From assembly GCA_036567945.1 (NCBI GenBank), contig DATCTM010000048.1, forward strand, positions 13,594 through 77,593: DNA of 64,000 nt, read 5' to 3'. Below, piece after piece: positions 32,686 to 41,463 of this stretch. Within the stretch, counting starts at the first letter, position 1, and every line of letters starts with the position of its first letter. The DNA is from BRH-c54 sp036567945. Lineage in GTDB: Bacteria; Bacteroidota; Bacteroidia; Flavobacteriales_E; Vicingaceae. The notes under the pieces are model-generated. The model saw nothing but the letters and a program-made list of their open reading frames with translations. It was not told the origin of the DNA and made no database searches. The position numbers and the translations under genes are program-made.

Positions 32686-33660
32686 ATGAATACATTTTTA
32701 CCAGTAGTTGAGGAGTTATCAGCAGGTCATCCTGTAAAAGTTTATTACGAGGAAGCTGAATTAATACAAAACTTAATTAAAGAGTTAAAAGCAACTAACC
32801 TCGAAGAAGATTTTCAGAAATACTTTAATATTTTTAACGAGTTATCTACCATAGAAAAAAGGTTCGCAAGAAAAGAGAATCAACTATTTCCTTATTTAGA
32901 AAAACATGGTTGGGATGGTCCAAGTCAAGGAATGTGGTCATTTCACGATAATTTGAGAGAAATTATTCGATTAATTAATAAACAAAACGAAGAAAAAGAC
33001 ATCGAAAAAATTAAACTTAATTTACCTTTTTTACTGGATGGTATAGAACGTTTAATGGGAGTAGAAGATATGCGATTGTTCCCAAATGCAATGCAGTTAC
33101 TTACCAAAGAAGATTGGGAAGAATTTTACGAAGGTGATGAAGAAATTGGCTGGATGCTAAAAGAAAAACCTACTCCATATCCTGAACGTGAAGAGGTGTA
33201 TGTTCATCCAAGCCAAGATAAAAAAGAGCGTAAATTATCATTTTCATTAGAGGATACTTTTCATTACGATGAAGGCTATATGACTCCCGAGCAAGTAAAT
33301 TTATTACTACGTTTTTTGCCTGTTGATATTACTTATGTAGATGAAAACGATAAAGTAATATTTTATAACCGTGGTGAAGACCGAGTTTTTCCACGTAGTA
33401 AAGGGATAATTGGAAGAGAAGTAAAATTTTGTCATCCACCTAAAAGTGTTCACATGGTTTTGAGAATTGTTGAAGAATTTAGAGCTGGAACAAAAGATGT
33501 AGCTGAGTTTTGGATTAATTTTAAAGGCAGAATGATTCACATTCGTTATTTTGCCATAAGGGATAAAGAAAAAAAATACCGTGGAGTGATAGAAATGTCG
33601 CAAGATGTAACCGATATTCAAAAATTAGAAGGTCAAAAAAGATTGTTGGATTGGGATTAA
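32686..33660 (+). CDS. DUF438-like hemerythrin/PAS sensor protein
   Basis: A protein of about 324 residues. The N-terminal half is helical with hemerythrin-like metal-binding patches (RKENQLFPYLEKHG, SFHDNLREI, MGVEDMRLFPNA). The C-terminal third is a PAS domain (DITYVDENDKVIFYN, EMSQDVTDIQ). The arrangement corresponds to the DUF438/hemerythrin/PAS family. ATG 32686 is chosen because a GTG at 32623, overlapping the preceding stop, would add 21 residues that look like leader sequence. There is no output domain, so it probably signals by protein contact or handles O2/NO directly. Confidence 0.8.
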   Translation: MNTFLPVVEELSAGHPVKVYYEEAELIQNLIKELKATNLEEDFQKYFNIFNELSTIEKRFARKENQLFPYLEKHGWDGPSQGMWSFHDNLREIIRLINKQNEEKDIEKIKLNLPFLLDGIERLMGVEDMRLFPNAMQLLTKEDWEEFYEGDEEIGWMLKEKPTPYPEREEVYVHPSQDKKERKLSFSLEDTFHYDEGYMTPEQVNLLLRFLPVDITYVDENDKVIFYNRGEDRVFPRSKGIIGREVKFCHPPKSVHMVLRIVEEFRAGTKDVAEFWINFKGRMIHIRYFAIRDKEKKYRGVIEMSQDVTDIQKLEGQKRLLDWD

Positions 33661-33666
33661 GAAATA

Positions 33667-34587
33667 ATGATAACAAAGCCATACAACAGTTACAGTACTT
33701 ACATAAAACAAAAGTTTGGTAAACGTGTTCAAAAAGTTTCGTTGGATACCGGTTTTACTTGTCCGAACAGAGATGGTACTAAAGGAATTGGTGGTTGTAC
33801 TTATTGTAACAACAACACATTTAATCCCTATTATTGTAAGCCTCAAAAAAGTATAACACAACAATTAAACGATGGGATTGCTTTTTTTGCTAAAAAATAT
33901 AAAACACAGGAATACTTAGCTTATTTTCAGGCATACAGTAATACTTATGCTGATATTGAATTGGTGAAATCCTTATATTTAGAAGCTCTTAATCACCCTA
34001 AAATTGTTGGTTTGGTTATCGGTACTCGTCCCGATTGTATTAATGAAGATTTAATTCAATTTCTATCTGATTTAGCAAAACGCAATTACATTTCTTTAGA
34101 ATTTGGTGTAGAAAGCACACTCAATAAAACCTTAGATTTTATTAATCGCTGTCATAGTTTTGAAGAAACTATTGCTGCTTACGAGTTGTCAAAGAACAAA
34201 GGCATTGAGCTTGGAGCTCATGTAATAATAGGACTTCCGGGCGAAACTAGAGAAGAAATGCTCCATCACGCTAATGAACTCTCAAAATTACCCATCAACA
34301 CCTTAAAAATTCATCAGTTACAAATTGTAAAACATACCATGATGGCGAGACAATATGAAACAAATCCTGAGTTTTTTCAATTATTCTCACTAAATGAATA
34401 CATCCAATTTATGGGCAAATTTGTGAGTAAATTACGTCCGGACATCATTATAGAACGATTTACCAGTGAGTCTCCTGCACATTTGTTGGTTGCCCCTAAA
34501 TGGAATGGTATCAAAAACTTTGAAATAACATCTAAAATTGAAAAATACCTATTAGAAAATAATTTTTGGCAGGGGAAAAATTTCTAA
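33667..34587 (+). CDS. Radical SAM protein, TIGR01212/YhcC family
   Basis: A 306-residue radical SAM protein. The cluster cysteines lie in FTCPNRDGTKGIGGCTYC, the wider-spaced variant (CxxxxxxxxxxxCxxC) shared with Elp3-like members. Later motifs include EFGVESTLNKTL and GAHVIIGLPGETREE. It is close to the YhcC/TIGR01212 family of unknown substrate, widespread in Bacteroidota. It starts six bases after the DUF438-like gene and may share its transcript; no functional link is apparent. Confidence 0.88.
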   Translation: MITKPYNSYSTYIKQKFGKRVQKVSLDTGFTCPNRDGTKGIGGCTYCNNNTFNPYYCKPQKSITQQLNDGIAFFAKKYKTQEYLAYFQAYSNTYADIELVKSLYLEALNHPKIVGLVIGTRPDCINEDLIQFLSDLAKRNYISLEFGVESTLNKTLDFINRCHSFEETIAAYELSKNKGIELGAHVIIGLPGETREEMLHHANELSKLPINTLKIHQLQIVKHTMMARQYETNPEFFQLFSLNEYIQFMGKFVSKLRPDIIIERFTSESPAHLLVAPKWNGIKNFEITSKIEKYLLENNFWQGKNF

Positions 34588-34624
34588 AAAACATGAGGTA
34601 GAACTCAATAAAATGTTGAATAGA

Positions 34625-34828
34625 TTATTTATCAACACATGTACATCCATCAGAAATCATAACATCAACTTCGTCATCAAAGTTTGATTTTTTCTCAAAG
34701 TCATCTTCACAAAGCGTTGTGTTGGCTTTTGTTTTACAATTTGTACATTCTCTACAGTTATCATTTCCACATGAAATAAATACAAAAGTAGACAGAAAAA
34801 TAGTTGTTAAAAAAGCGATTTTTTTCAT
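34625..34828 (-). CDS. Small Cys-rich lipoprotein, unknown function
   Basis: A 67-residue protein with a lipoprotein signal peptide (FVFISCGN, modified Cys C20). The mature part has six more cysteines (C25, C28, C31, C40, C62, C64), the first of them in a CRECTNC cluster and the last in CTC. The pattern suggests metal binding or disulfide knots. I do not recognise the family. It stands alone on the minus strand between two plus-strand genes. Confidence 0.65.
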   Translation of the reverse strand: MKKIAFLTTIFLSTFVFISCGNDNCRECTNCKTKANTTLCEDDFEKKSNFDDEVDVMISDGCTCVDK

Positions 34829-34897
34829 AGCGAATAAAATTTAGTAAAAATTGGACTTATTAAGTAACAATGTAAATGTATATGTTTTTTTATTTGT

Positions 34898-34930
34898 TTA
34901 TGTTATGCTTATGTTATGCTTATGTTATGA
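34898..34930. repeat. Three tandem 11-bp repeats upstream of DPP IV gene
   Basis: The unit TTATGTTATGC occurs three times head to tail (34898-34908, 34909-34919, 34920-34930; the last copy ends in A). It lies about 95 bp ahead of the peptidase start in a 195-bp gap. Confidence 0.8.
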
Positions 34931-35023
34931 TATAATTTAGGTTAAAACAACATAATTCGGTTCAAGATAATTTTTGTCCAACAATTTCTTTAAATTCGTG
35001 GGCTTAAATTTTAACTAAATAAG

Positions 35024-37192
35024 ATGAAATTATTTAAATTAGTGTTGTTGTTATTGGTAGTGACTACAGTTGGTGCACAAACAAAACAGGATATTACCTT
35101 AGAAGACATTTGGAAAAACTATAAATTTTATGCCCAGTCGGTTTATGGTATTCGTTCTATGAATAATGGGATAAATTTTACAACACAAGAAAGAGGTGAA
35201 GAGGGAGTGAATTTAGTAAAACAATCGTATGTAGATGTGGAAAATACTTCTATACTAGTTAATGCAGCTGACTTGGTTTTTGATGGAAATAAAATTACAC
35301 TAGAAAATTATGAGTTTAGTGCAGATGAAAAAAAGATTTTAATAGCAACTGAAGTAGAGGCTATTTACAGATACTCGTCAAAAGCATATAACTATATATA
35401 TGATGTTGCAACAAAAAAACTTACACCTTTAAATACTAAAGAAAAAGTAATGCACGCTACTTTTTCTCCTCAGGCAAGTAAGATAGCTTATGTTAAAAAT
35501 AATAATTTATATTATACAGATTTATCTAACGGACAAGAAACTCAGATTACTTTTGATGGAAAGAAAAATGAAATTATTAATGGAGCTTCCGATTGGGTTT
35601 ACGAAGAAGAATTGGAATTAGTAAGAGCTTTTGAATGGTCTCCTGATGGAAATAAAATTGCTTTTTTTCGTTTTGATGAAACCAATGTAAAAGAGTGGAA
35701 CATGAAAATGTATAATGATTTGTACCCTGAAGAAGTACGTTTTAAATATCCAAAAGCTGGTGAGGAAAATTCAAAAGTAAGCATTCAGGTTTATCATTTA
35801 GAAGATAATAGTATTGTAGATATGAGTATTGAAAATGCTTATGAATACATTTCTAGAATTAACTGGACAAACGATTCTAAGCAATTGGCAATTCAAACTT
35901 TTAATAGACATCAAAATGATTTAAATATTCAACTTACTGAGGTTTTTTCTGGTAAAGGAAAAGTAATTTTTAATGAAAAAAATGAAAAGTATGTTGAAGT
36001 TCCAACAACAGAATTTTTAACTACTAAAAATCAATTCATTATTACTAGCGAAAAAGATGGTTTTAACCATTTGTATTTATATGATATTAATGGAAATTTA
36101 ATTACCCAACTTACCAAAGGAAGTTGGGATGTTACCGATTATTATGGTGTTGATGAGAATAAAGGTTTGGTTTATTATCAGTCGGCAGAAAAATCTCCAT
36201 TAGAAAGACATGTTTATAGTGTAAAACTAAATGGAAGTGGCAAAAAGCAATTAACTGAGAAAAGTGGTGAGAATGAAGCTGACTTCAGTGCAACATTTGA
36301 TTATTTTATAAATAAACATTCGGATGCAAATACACCTTATTATATTACGGTTAACGATAGAAATGGAAAAGTAAAAACTGTTCTTCAGGATAATGCTAGT
36401 TTAAAGGAAAGAATGAAGGCTACTAAATTGGCTAAAAAAGAATTTTTTACGGTAGAGGTAAATGATGAAAAATTAAATGCGTGGAGCATTAAACCAACTG
36501 ATTTTGATGAAACTATAAAATATCCTGTATTAATGTTTGTGTATGGAGGACCAGGTTCTCAAACAGTAGAAGATAGTTGGGGGAGTTCCAACTATTTTTG
36601 GTTTCAAATGTTAGCCAACAAAGGATATGTTGTGATTTCTGTAGATAACAGAGGGACAGGTGCCAGAGGAGCAGATTTTAAAAAAGTTACCTATAAACAA
36701 CTGGGGAAATATGAATTGGAAGATCAACTAGCAGCAGCAAAATATTTAGCGACACTACCTTATGTTGATGGAAGTAGAATAGGGATTTTTGGATGGAGTT
36801 ATGGAGGGTATATGTCGTCTTTATGTATTACTAAAGGAGCAGATATCTTTAAAACAGCAATAGCTGTTGCGCCAGTAACTAATTGGCGTTTTTACGATAG
36901 CATTTATACCGAAAGATACATGCAAACACCACAGGAAAATGAAGATGGTTATGATGACAACTCTCCTATTAACCATGTAGAGAAATTAAAAGGTAACTAC
37001 TTGTTGGTGCATGGAATAGCAGATGATAATGTACACTACCAAAATACTACTGAAATGACTATTTCTTTGGTAAATGCCAACAAACAATTTACACAAATGG
37101 CTTATCCTAACAAAAATCATGGTATTTTTGGGGGCAATACTCGATTACATTTATATACATTAATGACTAACTTTATTTTAGAAAATCTTTAA
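35024..37192 (+). CDS. Dipeptidyl peptidase IV-like serine peptidase (S9B)
   Basis: A 722-residue secreted peptidase with signal peptide (cleavage probably near VGAQ, residues 18-19), an N-terminal beta-propeller (DPPIV_N, including the DWVYEEELELVRAFEWSPDG region with the Glu pair that holds the substrate amino terminus) and a C-terminal alpha/beta-hydrolase. The nucleophile is in GWSYGGYM and the catalytic His in NKNHGIFGG. It removes X-Pro or X-Ala dipeptides. A POT-type di/tripeptide transporter follows after nine bases, an obvious functional pair. Confidence 0.95.
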   Translation: MKLFKLVLLLLVVTTVGAQTKQDITLEDIWKNYKFYAQSVYGIRSMNNGINFTTQERGEEGVNLVKQSYVDVENTSILVNAADLVFDGNKITLENYEFSADEKKILIATEVEAIYRYSSKAYNYIYDVATKKLTPLNTKEKVMHATFSPQASKIAYVKNNNLYYTDLSNGQETQITFDGKKNEIINGASDWVYEEELELVRAFEWSPDGNKIAFFRFDETNVKEWNMKMYNDLYPEEVRFKYPKAGEENSKVSIQVYHLEDNSIVDMSIENAYEYISRINWTNDSKQLAIQTFNRHQNDLNIQLTEVFSGKGKVIFNEKNEKYVEVPTTEFLTTKNQFIITSEKDGFNHLYLYDINGNLITQLTKGSWDVTDYYGVDENKGLVYYQSAEKSPLERHVYSVKLNGSGKKQLTEKSGENEADFSATFDYFINKHSDANTPYYITVNDRNGKVKTVLQDNASLKERMKATKLAKKEFFTVEVNDEKLNAWSIKPTDFDETIKYPVLMFVYGGPGSQTVEDSWGSSNYFWFQMLANKGYVVISVDNRGTGARGADFKKVTYKQLGKYELEDQLAAAKYLATLPYVDGSRIGIFGWSYGGYMSSLCITKGADIFKTAIAVAPVTNWRFYDSIYTERYMQTPQENEDGYDDNSPINHVEKLKGNYLLVHGIADDNVHYQNTTEMTISLVNANKQFTQMAYPNKNHGIFGGNTRLHLYTLMTNFILENL

Positions 37193-37201
37193 ACTAAGCA
37201 T

Positions 37202-38779
37202 ATGAATAATAAATCAATTGAAATTATAGGACATCCAGCAGGATTATTTACATTGTTTTTCACAGAAATGTGGGAGCGTTTTAGTTATTATGGAATGAGG
37301 GCATTATTAGTTCTCTTTTTAGTTAGTGATATAGCAAGCGGTGGTTGGGAATGGACGAATGAGAAGGCAGCTACTTTATATGCTATTTATACTGGTTTGG
37401 TGTACGTAACACCAATCTTTGGTGGCTTGTTAGCAGATAAGTTATTAGGATATAGAAAAGCGGTAATTTTGGGTGCCATTCTAATGACGGCCGGACATGC
37501 ATCTATGGCAATTGAGACGCCTTTTTTCTTTTATGCAGGACTTTCTTTATTGATATTGGGAAATGGAGCATTCAAACCAAATATTTCTACTATTGTAGGT
37601 GGGTTGTATCCTAATGGTAGTGATAAAAAAGATGCGGGTTATACTATTTTTTATATGGGAATAAACGCAGGAGCATTTTTAGGTATTTTATTGTGTGGAT
37701 ATATAGGTGAGAAAGTAGGCTGGAGTTATGGTTTTGGATTAGCAGGGATTTTTATGTTTGTTGGAATGATACAGTTTTGGTTTGGTCAAGGAATTTTTGG
37801 AGACGTTGGGTTAAGTCCGAAGAAAAAAATTGCTAATGCAAAAGTACATGAAGGTATTGCTGTGGCAGAAGAAAAAACAGATGAAATAATTAATAAGGGA
37901 GTTGCTGAAGAAGAAGACCCGGTAATTATAAAAGATAGGTTAGTTGTTATAGGAATATTAGCATTTTTCACTATTTTCTTTTGGTGGGCATTTGAACAAG
38001 CAGGAAGTAGTATGACTATTTTTGCAAAAGACTTTACAACAAGAACTTTAACTGGAGAAGGAAGTTTGATATTTAAATGGGTAAATACCTTATTAACTAT
38101 TGTTCCATTAGCTGTAATAACTTTAGTTTTAGGATTGTTGTTTTATAAGACTGTAAAGAAATATCCAATTTCAGTATTTTCTTTAGGATTAAGTTTTGTT
38201 TTTATATGGTATATAGCCATTTGGATGCTTATGAAAGAATTTGATTCTGAAAGTGCTGAAATACCCGCCTCTTGGTTTGGAATTTTAAATTCTCTCTTTA
38301 TAATAATTTTCGCTCCATTGTTTTCTAAATTATGGGAAACAAAGTTTAATCCACCAGCACCAATAAAGTTTGCTTTTGGATTGATTTTATTAGGAATAGG
38401 TTTTGGAATATTAGCTTTTGGAGCATCTGCAATTCCTCAAGGAGCCGAAGCTGGAGCAGTAAGAGTAAGTTTAATGTGGTTAGTCTTAGCTTATTTGTTC
38501 CATACTTTAGGAGAGTTAGTGTTGTCTCCGGTAGGATTATCTTATGTAAGTAAACTAGCTCCTGCAAAATTAGTAGGAATGATGTTTGGTTTATGGTTTA
38601 CAGCAACAGCAATTGCAAATTTCTTAGGGGGAGTAACTGCTAGTTTTATTGATAAGATAAGTGAAGCTTATTCTTTATCTATATTCTTTTTAATATTCTT
38701 TTTTATACCTATTGTAGCTGGAGTTGTGCTTATATTACTTACTCCAATGATTAAAAAGAAGATGCATGGAATAAAATAA
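37202..38779 (+). CDS. POT/PTR-family proton-coupled oligopeptide transporter
   Basis: A 525-residue membrane protein with 12 or more transmembrane segments. PTR2 signatures are present: EMWERFSYYGMRALLVLFL near residue 22, GAFKPNIST, and FYMGINAGAFLG. A charged loop of about 50 residues (about 205-245) separates the two halves. The family imports di- and tripeptides with protons. It is directly behind the DPP IV gene, which would provide the dipeptides. Confidence 0.95.
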   Translation: MNNKSIEIIGHPAGLFTLFFTEMWERFSYYGMRALLVLFLVSDIASGGWEWTNEKAATLYAIYTGLVYVTPIFGGLLADKLLGYRKAVILGAILMTAGHASMAIETPFFFYAGLSLLILGNGAFKPNISTIVGGLYPNGSDKKDAGYTIFYMGINAGAFLGILLCGYIGEKVGWSYGFGLAGIFMFVGMIQFWFGQGIFGDVGLSPKKKIANAKVHEGIAVAEEKTDEIINKGVAEEEDPVIIKDRLVVIGILAFFTIFFWWAFEQAGSSMTIFAKDFTTRTLTGEGSLIFKWVNTLLTIVPLAVITLVLGLLFYKTVKKYPISVFSLGLSFVFIWYIAIWMLMKEFDSESAEIPASWFGILNSLFIIIFAPLFSKLWETKFNPPAPIKFAFGLILLGIGFGILAFGASAIPQGAEAGAVRVSLMWLVLAYLFHTLGELVLSPVGLSYVSKLAPAKLVGMMFGLWFTATAIANFLGGVTASFIDKISEAYSLSIFFLIFFFIPIVAGVVLILLTPMIKKKMHGIK

Positions 38780-38784
38780 TTATG

Positions 38785-38801
38785 TTTAACTTTGAGTTAA
38801 A
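38785..38801. promoter_or_regulatory. Palindrome overlapping a -7-like element ahead of the thioredoxin gene
   Basis: TTTAACTTTGAGTTAAA is a perfect 7-3-7 inverted repeat. It contains TAACTTTG (38787-38794), which matches TAnnTTTG. A promoter with built-in operator or a weak hairpin are both possible. Confidence 0.35.
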
Positions 38802-38854
38802 TAAAATGGTATCACTTTTGTAATGAGTTTTCCAGAATTATAAAAAACTATAAT

Positions 38855-39415
38855 ATGAAAATGAAAAAAACATTCAGCAAAATAATTATTACATCCTCAA
38901 TTTTAGTTGGTGGTTTTGTTGCTATGTCGTTTGTAAATAAAACCGACAATAATAATAAACAGGATAATACACAAGCTGAAACAGAATATAAAGCCACTAT
39001 GGAAGGTTGGGAAGTGGATGTAAATGTAGCTTATGAGTTATCTAAAAAATCAGGAAAACCTATTATGGCAAATTTTACCGGTAGCGATTGGTGTGGATGG
39101 TGTATTAAACTAAAGAATGAAGTATTCGTTAAACCGGAATTTAAAGCTTGGGCTAAGAAAAATGTAATATTATTAGAATTAGATTTTCCGAGAAAAAAAC
39201 AAATTCCTGAAGAAATAAAGCAACAAAACTATGGCATGCAAAAAGCTTTTGCTGTAACAGGTTACCCAACCATTTGGGTGTTTAACTTAACCAAATCAGA
39301 TTCAGGTCAGTTTAATATTGATGCTATTGGTAAAACAGGTTATGTTGCCGGTGGACCTGCAAAATTTCAAGAAGGAGTTGATGCAATGATTAAACAACAT
39401 AAAGAAAAAGAATAA
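38855..39415 (+). CDS. Thioredoxin-like exported protein
   Basis: A 186-residue protein with an N-terminal membrane/signal segment (about 8-27) and a thioredoxin fold carrying the redox motif WCGWC, preceded by ANFTGSDWCGWC. The proline-containing loop is TGYPTIWVF. Such proteins act as periplasmic thiol reductases or DUF255/thioredoxin_7 family members. It ends just before a bidirectional terminator. Partner proteins are unknown. Confidence 0.88.
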   Translation: MKMKKTFSKIIITSSILVGGFVAMSFVNKTDNNNKQDNTQAETEYKATMEGWEVDVNVAYELSKKSGKPIMANFTGSDWCGWCIKLKNEVFVKPEFKAWAKKNVILLELDFPRKKQIPEEIKQQNYGMQKAFAVTGYPTIWVFNLTKSDSGQFNIDAIGKTGYVAGGPAKFQEGVDAMIKQHKEKE

Positions 39416-39431
39416 TTGATATTTTATCAAC

Positions 39432-39466
39432 AAAAAAAGCAGCTAGATTATCTAGCTGCTTTTTTT
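39432..39466. terminator. Bidirectional rho-independent terminator
   Basis: Perfect 16-base arms, 39432-39447 and 39451-39466, around a three-base loop. The core GCAGCTAGA/TCTAGCTGC has an A-run on one side and a T-run on the other. It serves the convergent thioredoxin (plus) and superoxide dismutase (minus) genes. Confidence 0.93.
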
Positions 39467-39498
39467 GTCAAAATAAACCTGTCAGGTTTATTAATTAA

Positions 39499-40095
39499 TT
39501 ATGCAAATCTTTTTGCTACCTCATCCCAATTAATCACATTAAAAAATGCGTTAATGTAATCAGGTCTTCTGTTTTGGTAGTTTAAGTAATAAGCATGTTC
39601 CCAAACATCGATTCCTAAAAGAGGAGTTCCTCCACAGCCAATACCCGGCATTAAAGGATTATCTTGGTTGGCAGTAGAGCAAATTTCTAATTTACCATCT
39701 TTTTTGCATAACCAAGCCCATCCTGAACCAAATCTGGTTGCAGCAGCTTTAGCAAAAGCATCTTTAAATCCTTCGTAAGAACCAAAAGCAGCGTTAATAG
39801 CTTCAGCTAAAGCACCTGTTGGTTGCCCGCCTCCATTTGGAGACATTACTTTCCAGAATAAATCGTGGTTATAATACCCACCACCGTTATTTCTAACAGC
39901 AGTATTATTCATGTCTAAGTTTTTTAGGATATCTTCAATAGATTTTTCTGCCAAATCGGTGCCTTCAATAGCAGCGTTTAAGTTGTTAGTATAACCAGCA
40001 TGGTGTTTTCCATGGTGGATTTCCATTGTTCTCGCATCTATATGCGGTTCTAATGCATTGTGTGCATAAGGTAATTGTGGTAATTCAAAAGCCAT
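39499..40095 (-). CDS. sod: Superoxide dismutase (Fe/Mn)
   Basis: A 198-residue cytoplasmic Fe/Mn superoxide dismutase. Ligands are the first His of MEIHHGKHH (H27), the His in GGYYNHDLFW, and Asp and His in DVWEHAYYLNYQNRR. No signal peptide. Choice of Fe or Mn cannot be decided safely by eye. It lies downstream of the perR-peroxiredoxin pair on the same strand, with a 74-bp gap, so co-regulation is possible. Confidence 0.97.
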   Translation of the reverse strand: MAFELPQLPYAHNALEPHIDARTMEIHHGKHHAGYTNNLNAAIEGTDLAEKSIEDILKNLDMNNTAVRNNGGGYYNHDLFWKVMSPNGGGQPTGALAEAINAAFGSYEGFKDAFAKAAATRFGSGWAWLCKKDGKLEICSTANQDNPLMPGIGCGGTPLLGIDVWEHAYYLNYQNRRPDYINAFFNVINWDEVAKRFA

Positions 40096-40169
40096 AATAA
40101 GTTGTTTTTAAATGTTAATAATATAGTTGAAGGGTTGAAGTTAAATCAAATTCAAACCTGTAACCATTT

Positions 40170-40799
40170 TTAATTCATTGATAAATATTCGGCAATTCCT
40201 TCGTGAGTTGCTTTTAATCCTTGTTTTTCTTTACTCCAGTTTGCCGGACAAGCTTCTCCGTGTTGTTCGTTAAATTGTAGTGCATCCACCATTCTAATCG
40301 CTTCGTCAACATTTCTCCCTAAAGGTAAATCGTTTACTAATTGATGTTTTACAATTCCTTCTTTATCAATTAAAAATAATCCTCTGTAAGCAATTAATTC
40401 ACCCGTAGCAATCATTTCGCCTTCTTCATTCCAATCAAAATCGCCAGCTAATACATCGTAATTCATAGAAATAGTTTTATTGGTATCTGCTACCAATGGA
40501 TATTTTACTCCTTGAATACCTCCTGCACTTTTTGGCATTTGTAACCATCCCCAGTGAGATTGCTCAGTATCTGTTGATACAGCAACTACTTCTACATTTC
40601 TACTTTTAAAATCTTCCAATTTTTCTTGGAAAGCAAACAATTCTGTTGGACAAACAAAAGTGAAATCTTTTGGATAAAAGAATAACACTACATATTTTCC
40701 TTTAAATTGTTCTAATGTGAAATTTTCTACAATTTCTCCTCCGTTAATTACAGCTTGTGCTGAAAATCCTGGAGCTTTTTTTCCGACTAATACGCCCAT
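40170..40799 (-). CDS. 2-Cys peroxiredoxin (AhpC/Prx1 type)
   Basis: A 209-residue typical 2-Cys peroxiredoxin. The peroxidatic Cys is in FTFVCPTELFAF and the resolving Cys in EACPANWSKEKQGLKA. It reduces H2O2, peroxynitrite and organic peroxides. It begins four bases after perR ends, so both are read from the promoter with the 25-bp palindrome at 41224-41248. Confidence 0.96.
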   Translation of the reverse strand: MGVLVGKKAPGFSAQAVINGGEIVENFTLEQFKGKYVVLFFYPKDFTFVCPTELFAFQEKLEDFKSRNVEVVAVSTDTEQSHWGWLQMPKSAGGIQGVKYPLVADTNKTISMNYDVLAGDFDWNEEGEMIATGELIAYRGLFLIDKEGIVKHQLVNDLPLGRNVDEAIRMVDALQFNEQHGEACPANWSKEKQGLKATHEGIAEYLSMN

Positions 40800-40803
40800 T
40801 TTT

Positions 40804-41211
40804 TTAATTTTTATTAGTTAAACATTGATTACATTTTCCTTTTACATGAACTTGGGTTTCTTTTACTTCAAACCCTTTTAATTCGTTCATGGCTACATCC
40901 TTAAAATCATACTTAATATCATATATTGCTCCACATGAGGTACATTTAAAATGTCCATGAGCATCCATAATGGCATCATACCTTACTTCATTATCTTCAA
41001 TAGTTACAGTTGAGGTAATACCTTTATCAATAAATAATTTTAAGGTATTATAAACTGTAGTTTTAGATAGAGTGGGGATTTCGCCTACCAAGTTTTTGTA
41101 AATAATATCTACAGTAGGATGGTTCATTTTTTCATACAAATACTCATAAATTTTAATCCTTTGATAAGAAGGCTTAATGTCATACGTAGATAAATGTTGA
41201 GCAATATTCAA
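40804..41211 (-). CDS. perR: Fur-family peroxide regulator (PerR-like)
   Basis: A 135-residue Fur-superfamily repressor with N-terminal winged helix (SYQRIKIYEYLYE, TLSKTTVYNTLKLF) and a C-terminal metal-binding domain. Structural-zinc cysteines occur as CTSCG and CNQC. The regulatory-site region contains DAHGHFKC. Linkage to a peroxiredoxin and absence of iron-uptake genes favour PerR over Fur. The 25-bp palindrome over its own promoter indicates autoregulation. Confidence 0.88.
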   Translation of the reverse strand: MNIAQHLSTYDIKPSYQRIKIYEYLYEKMNHPTVDIIYKNLVGEIPTLSKTTVYNTLKLFIDKGITSTVTIEDNEVRYDAIMDAHGHFKCTSCGAIYDIKYDFKDVAMNELKGFEVKETQVHVKGKCNQCLTNKN

Positions 41212-41223
41212 TTGGAATGAATT

Positions 41224-41248
41224 TATATTTGTAATGATTACAAATATA
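41224..41248. promoter_or_regulatory. 25-bp perfect palindrome: PerR/Fur box over the perR promoter
   Basis: Twelve-base arms TATATTTGTAAT and ATTACAAATATA surround one G (41236). The core resembles Fur/PerR boxes (TTATAATnATTATAA type). On the minus strand it contains TATATTTG (41241-41248), a perfect TAnnTTTG element, giving a leader of about 23 nt. The rest of the 41249-41463 gap shows only AT-rich sequence ahead of the giant adhesin gene. Confidence 0.85.
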
Positions 41249-41463
41249 GACTTATAAGCAGATTATAAAAAATAGAAAAACATTATTTTGTTAAGATTTG
41301 TTAAGAATATTAAGATTGGTACTATAAAGATTGTCAAAGATTTAAAATCATTGTTAAAAAACATAATTGAACATGATTTTAATCATTTAGAATAAATCAA
41401 AATAGTTAGAGCTTTGAGGAATAGAATTTTAGTATAAAAAAATTAATTATTTAAAATTTACCC

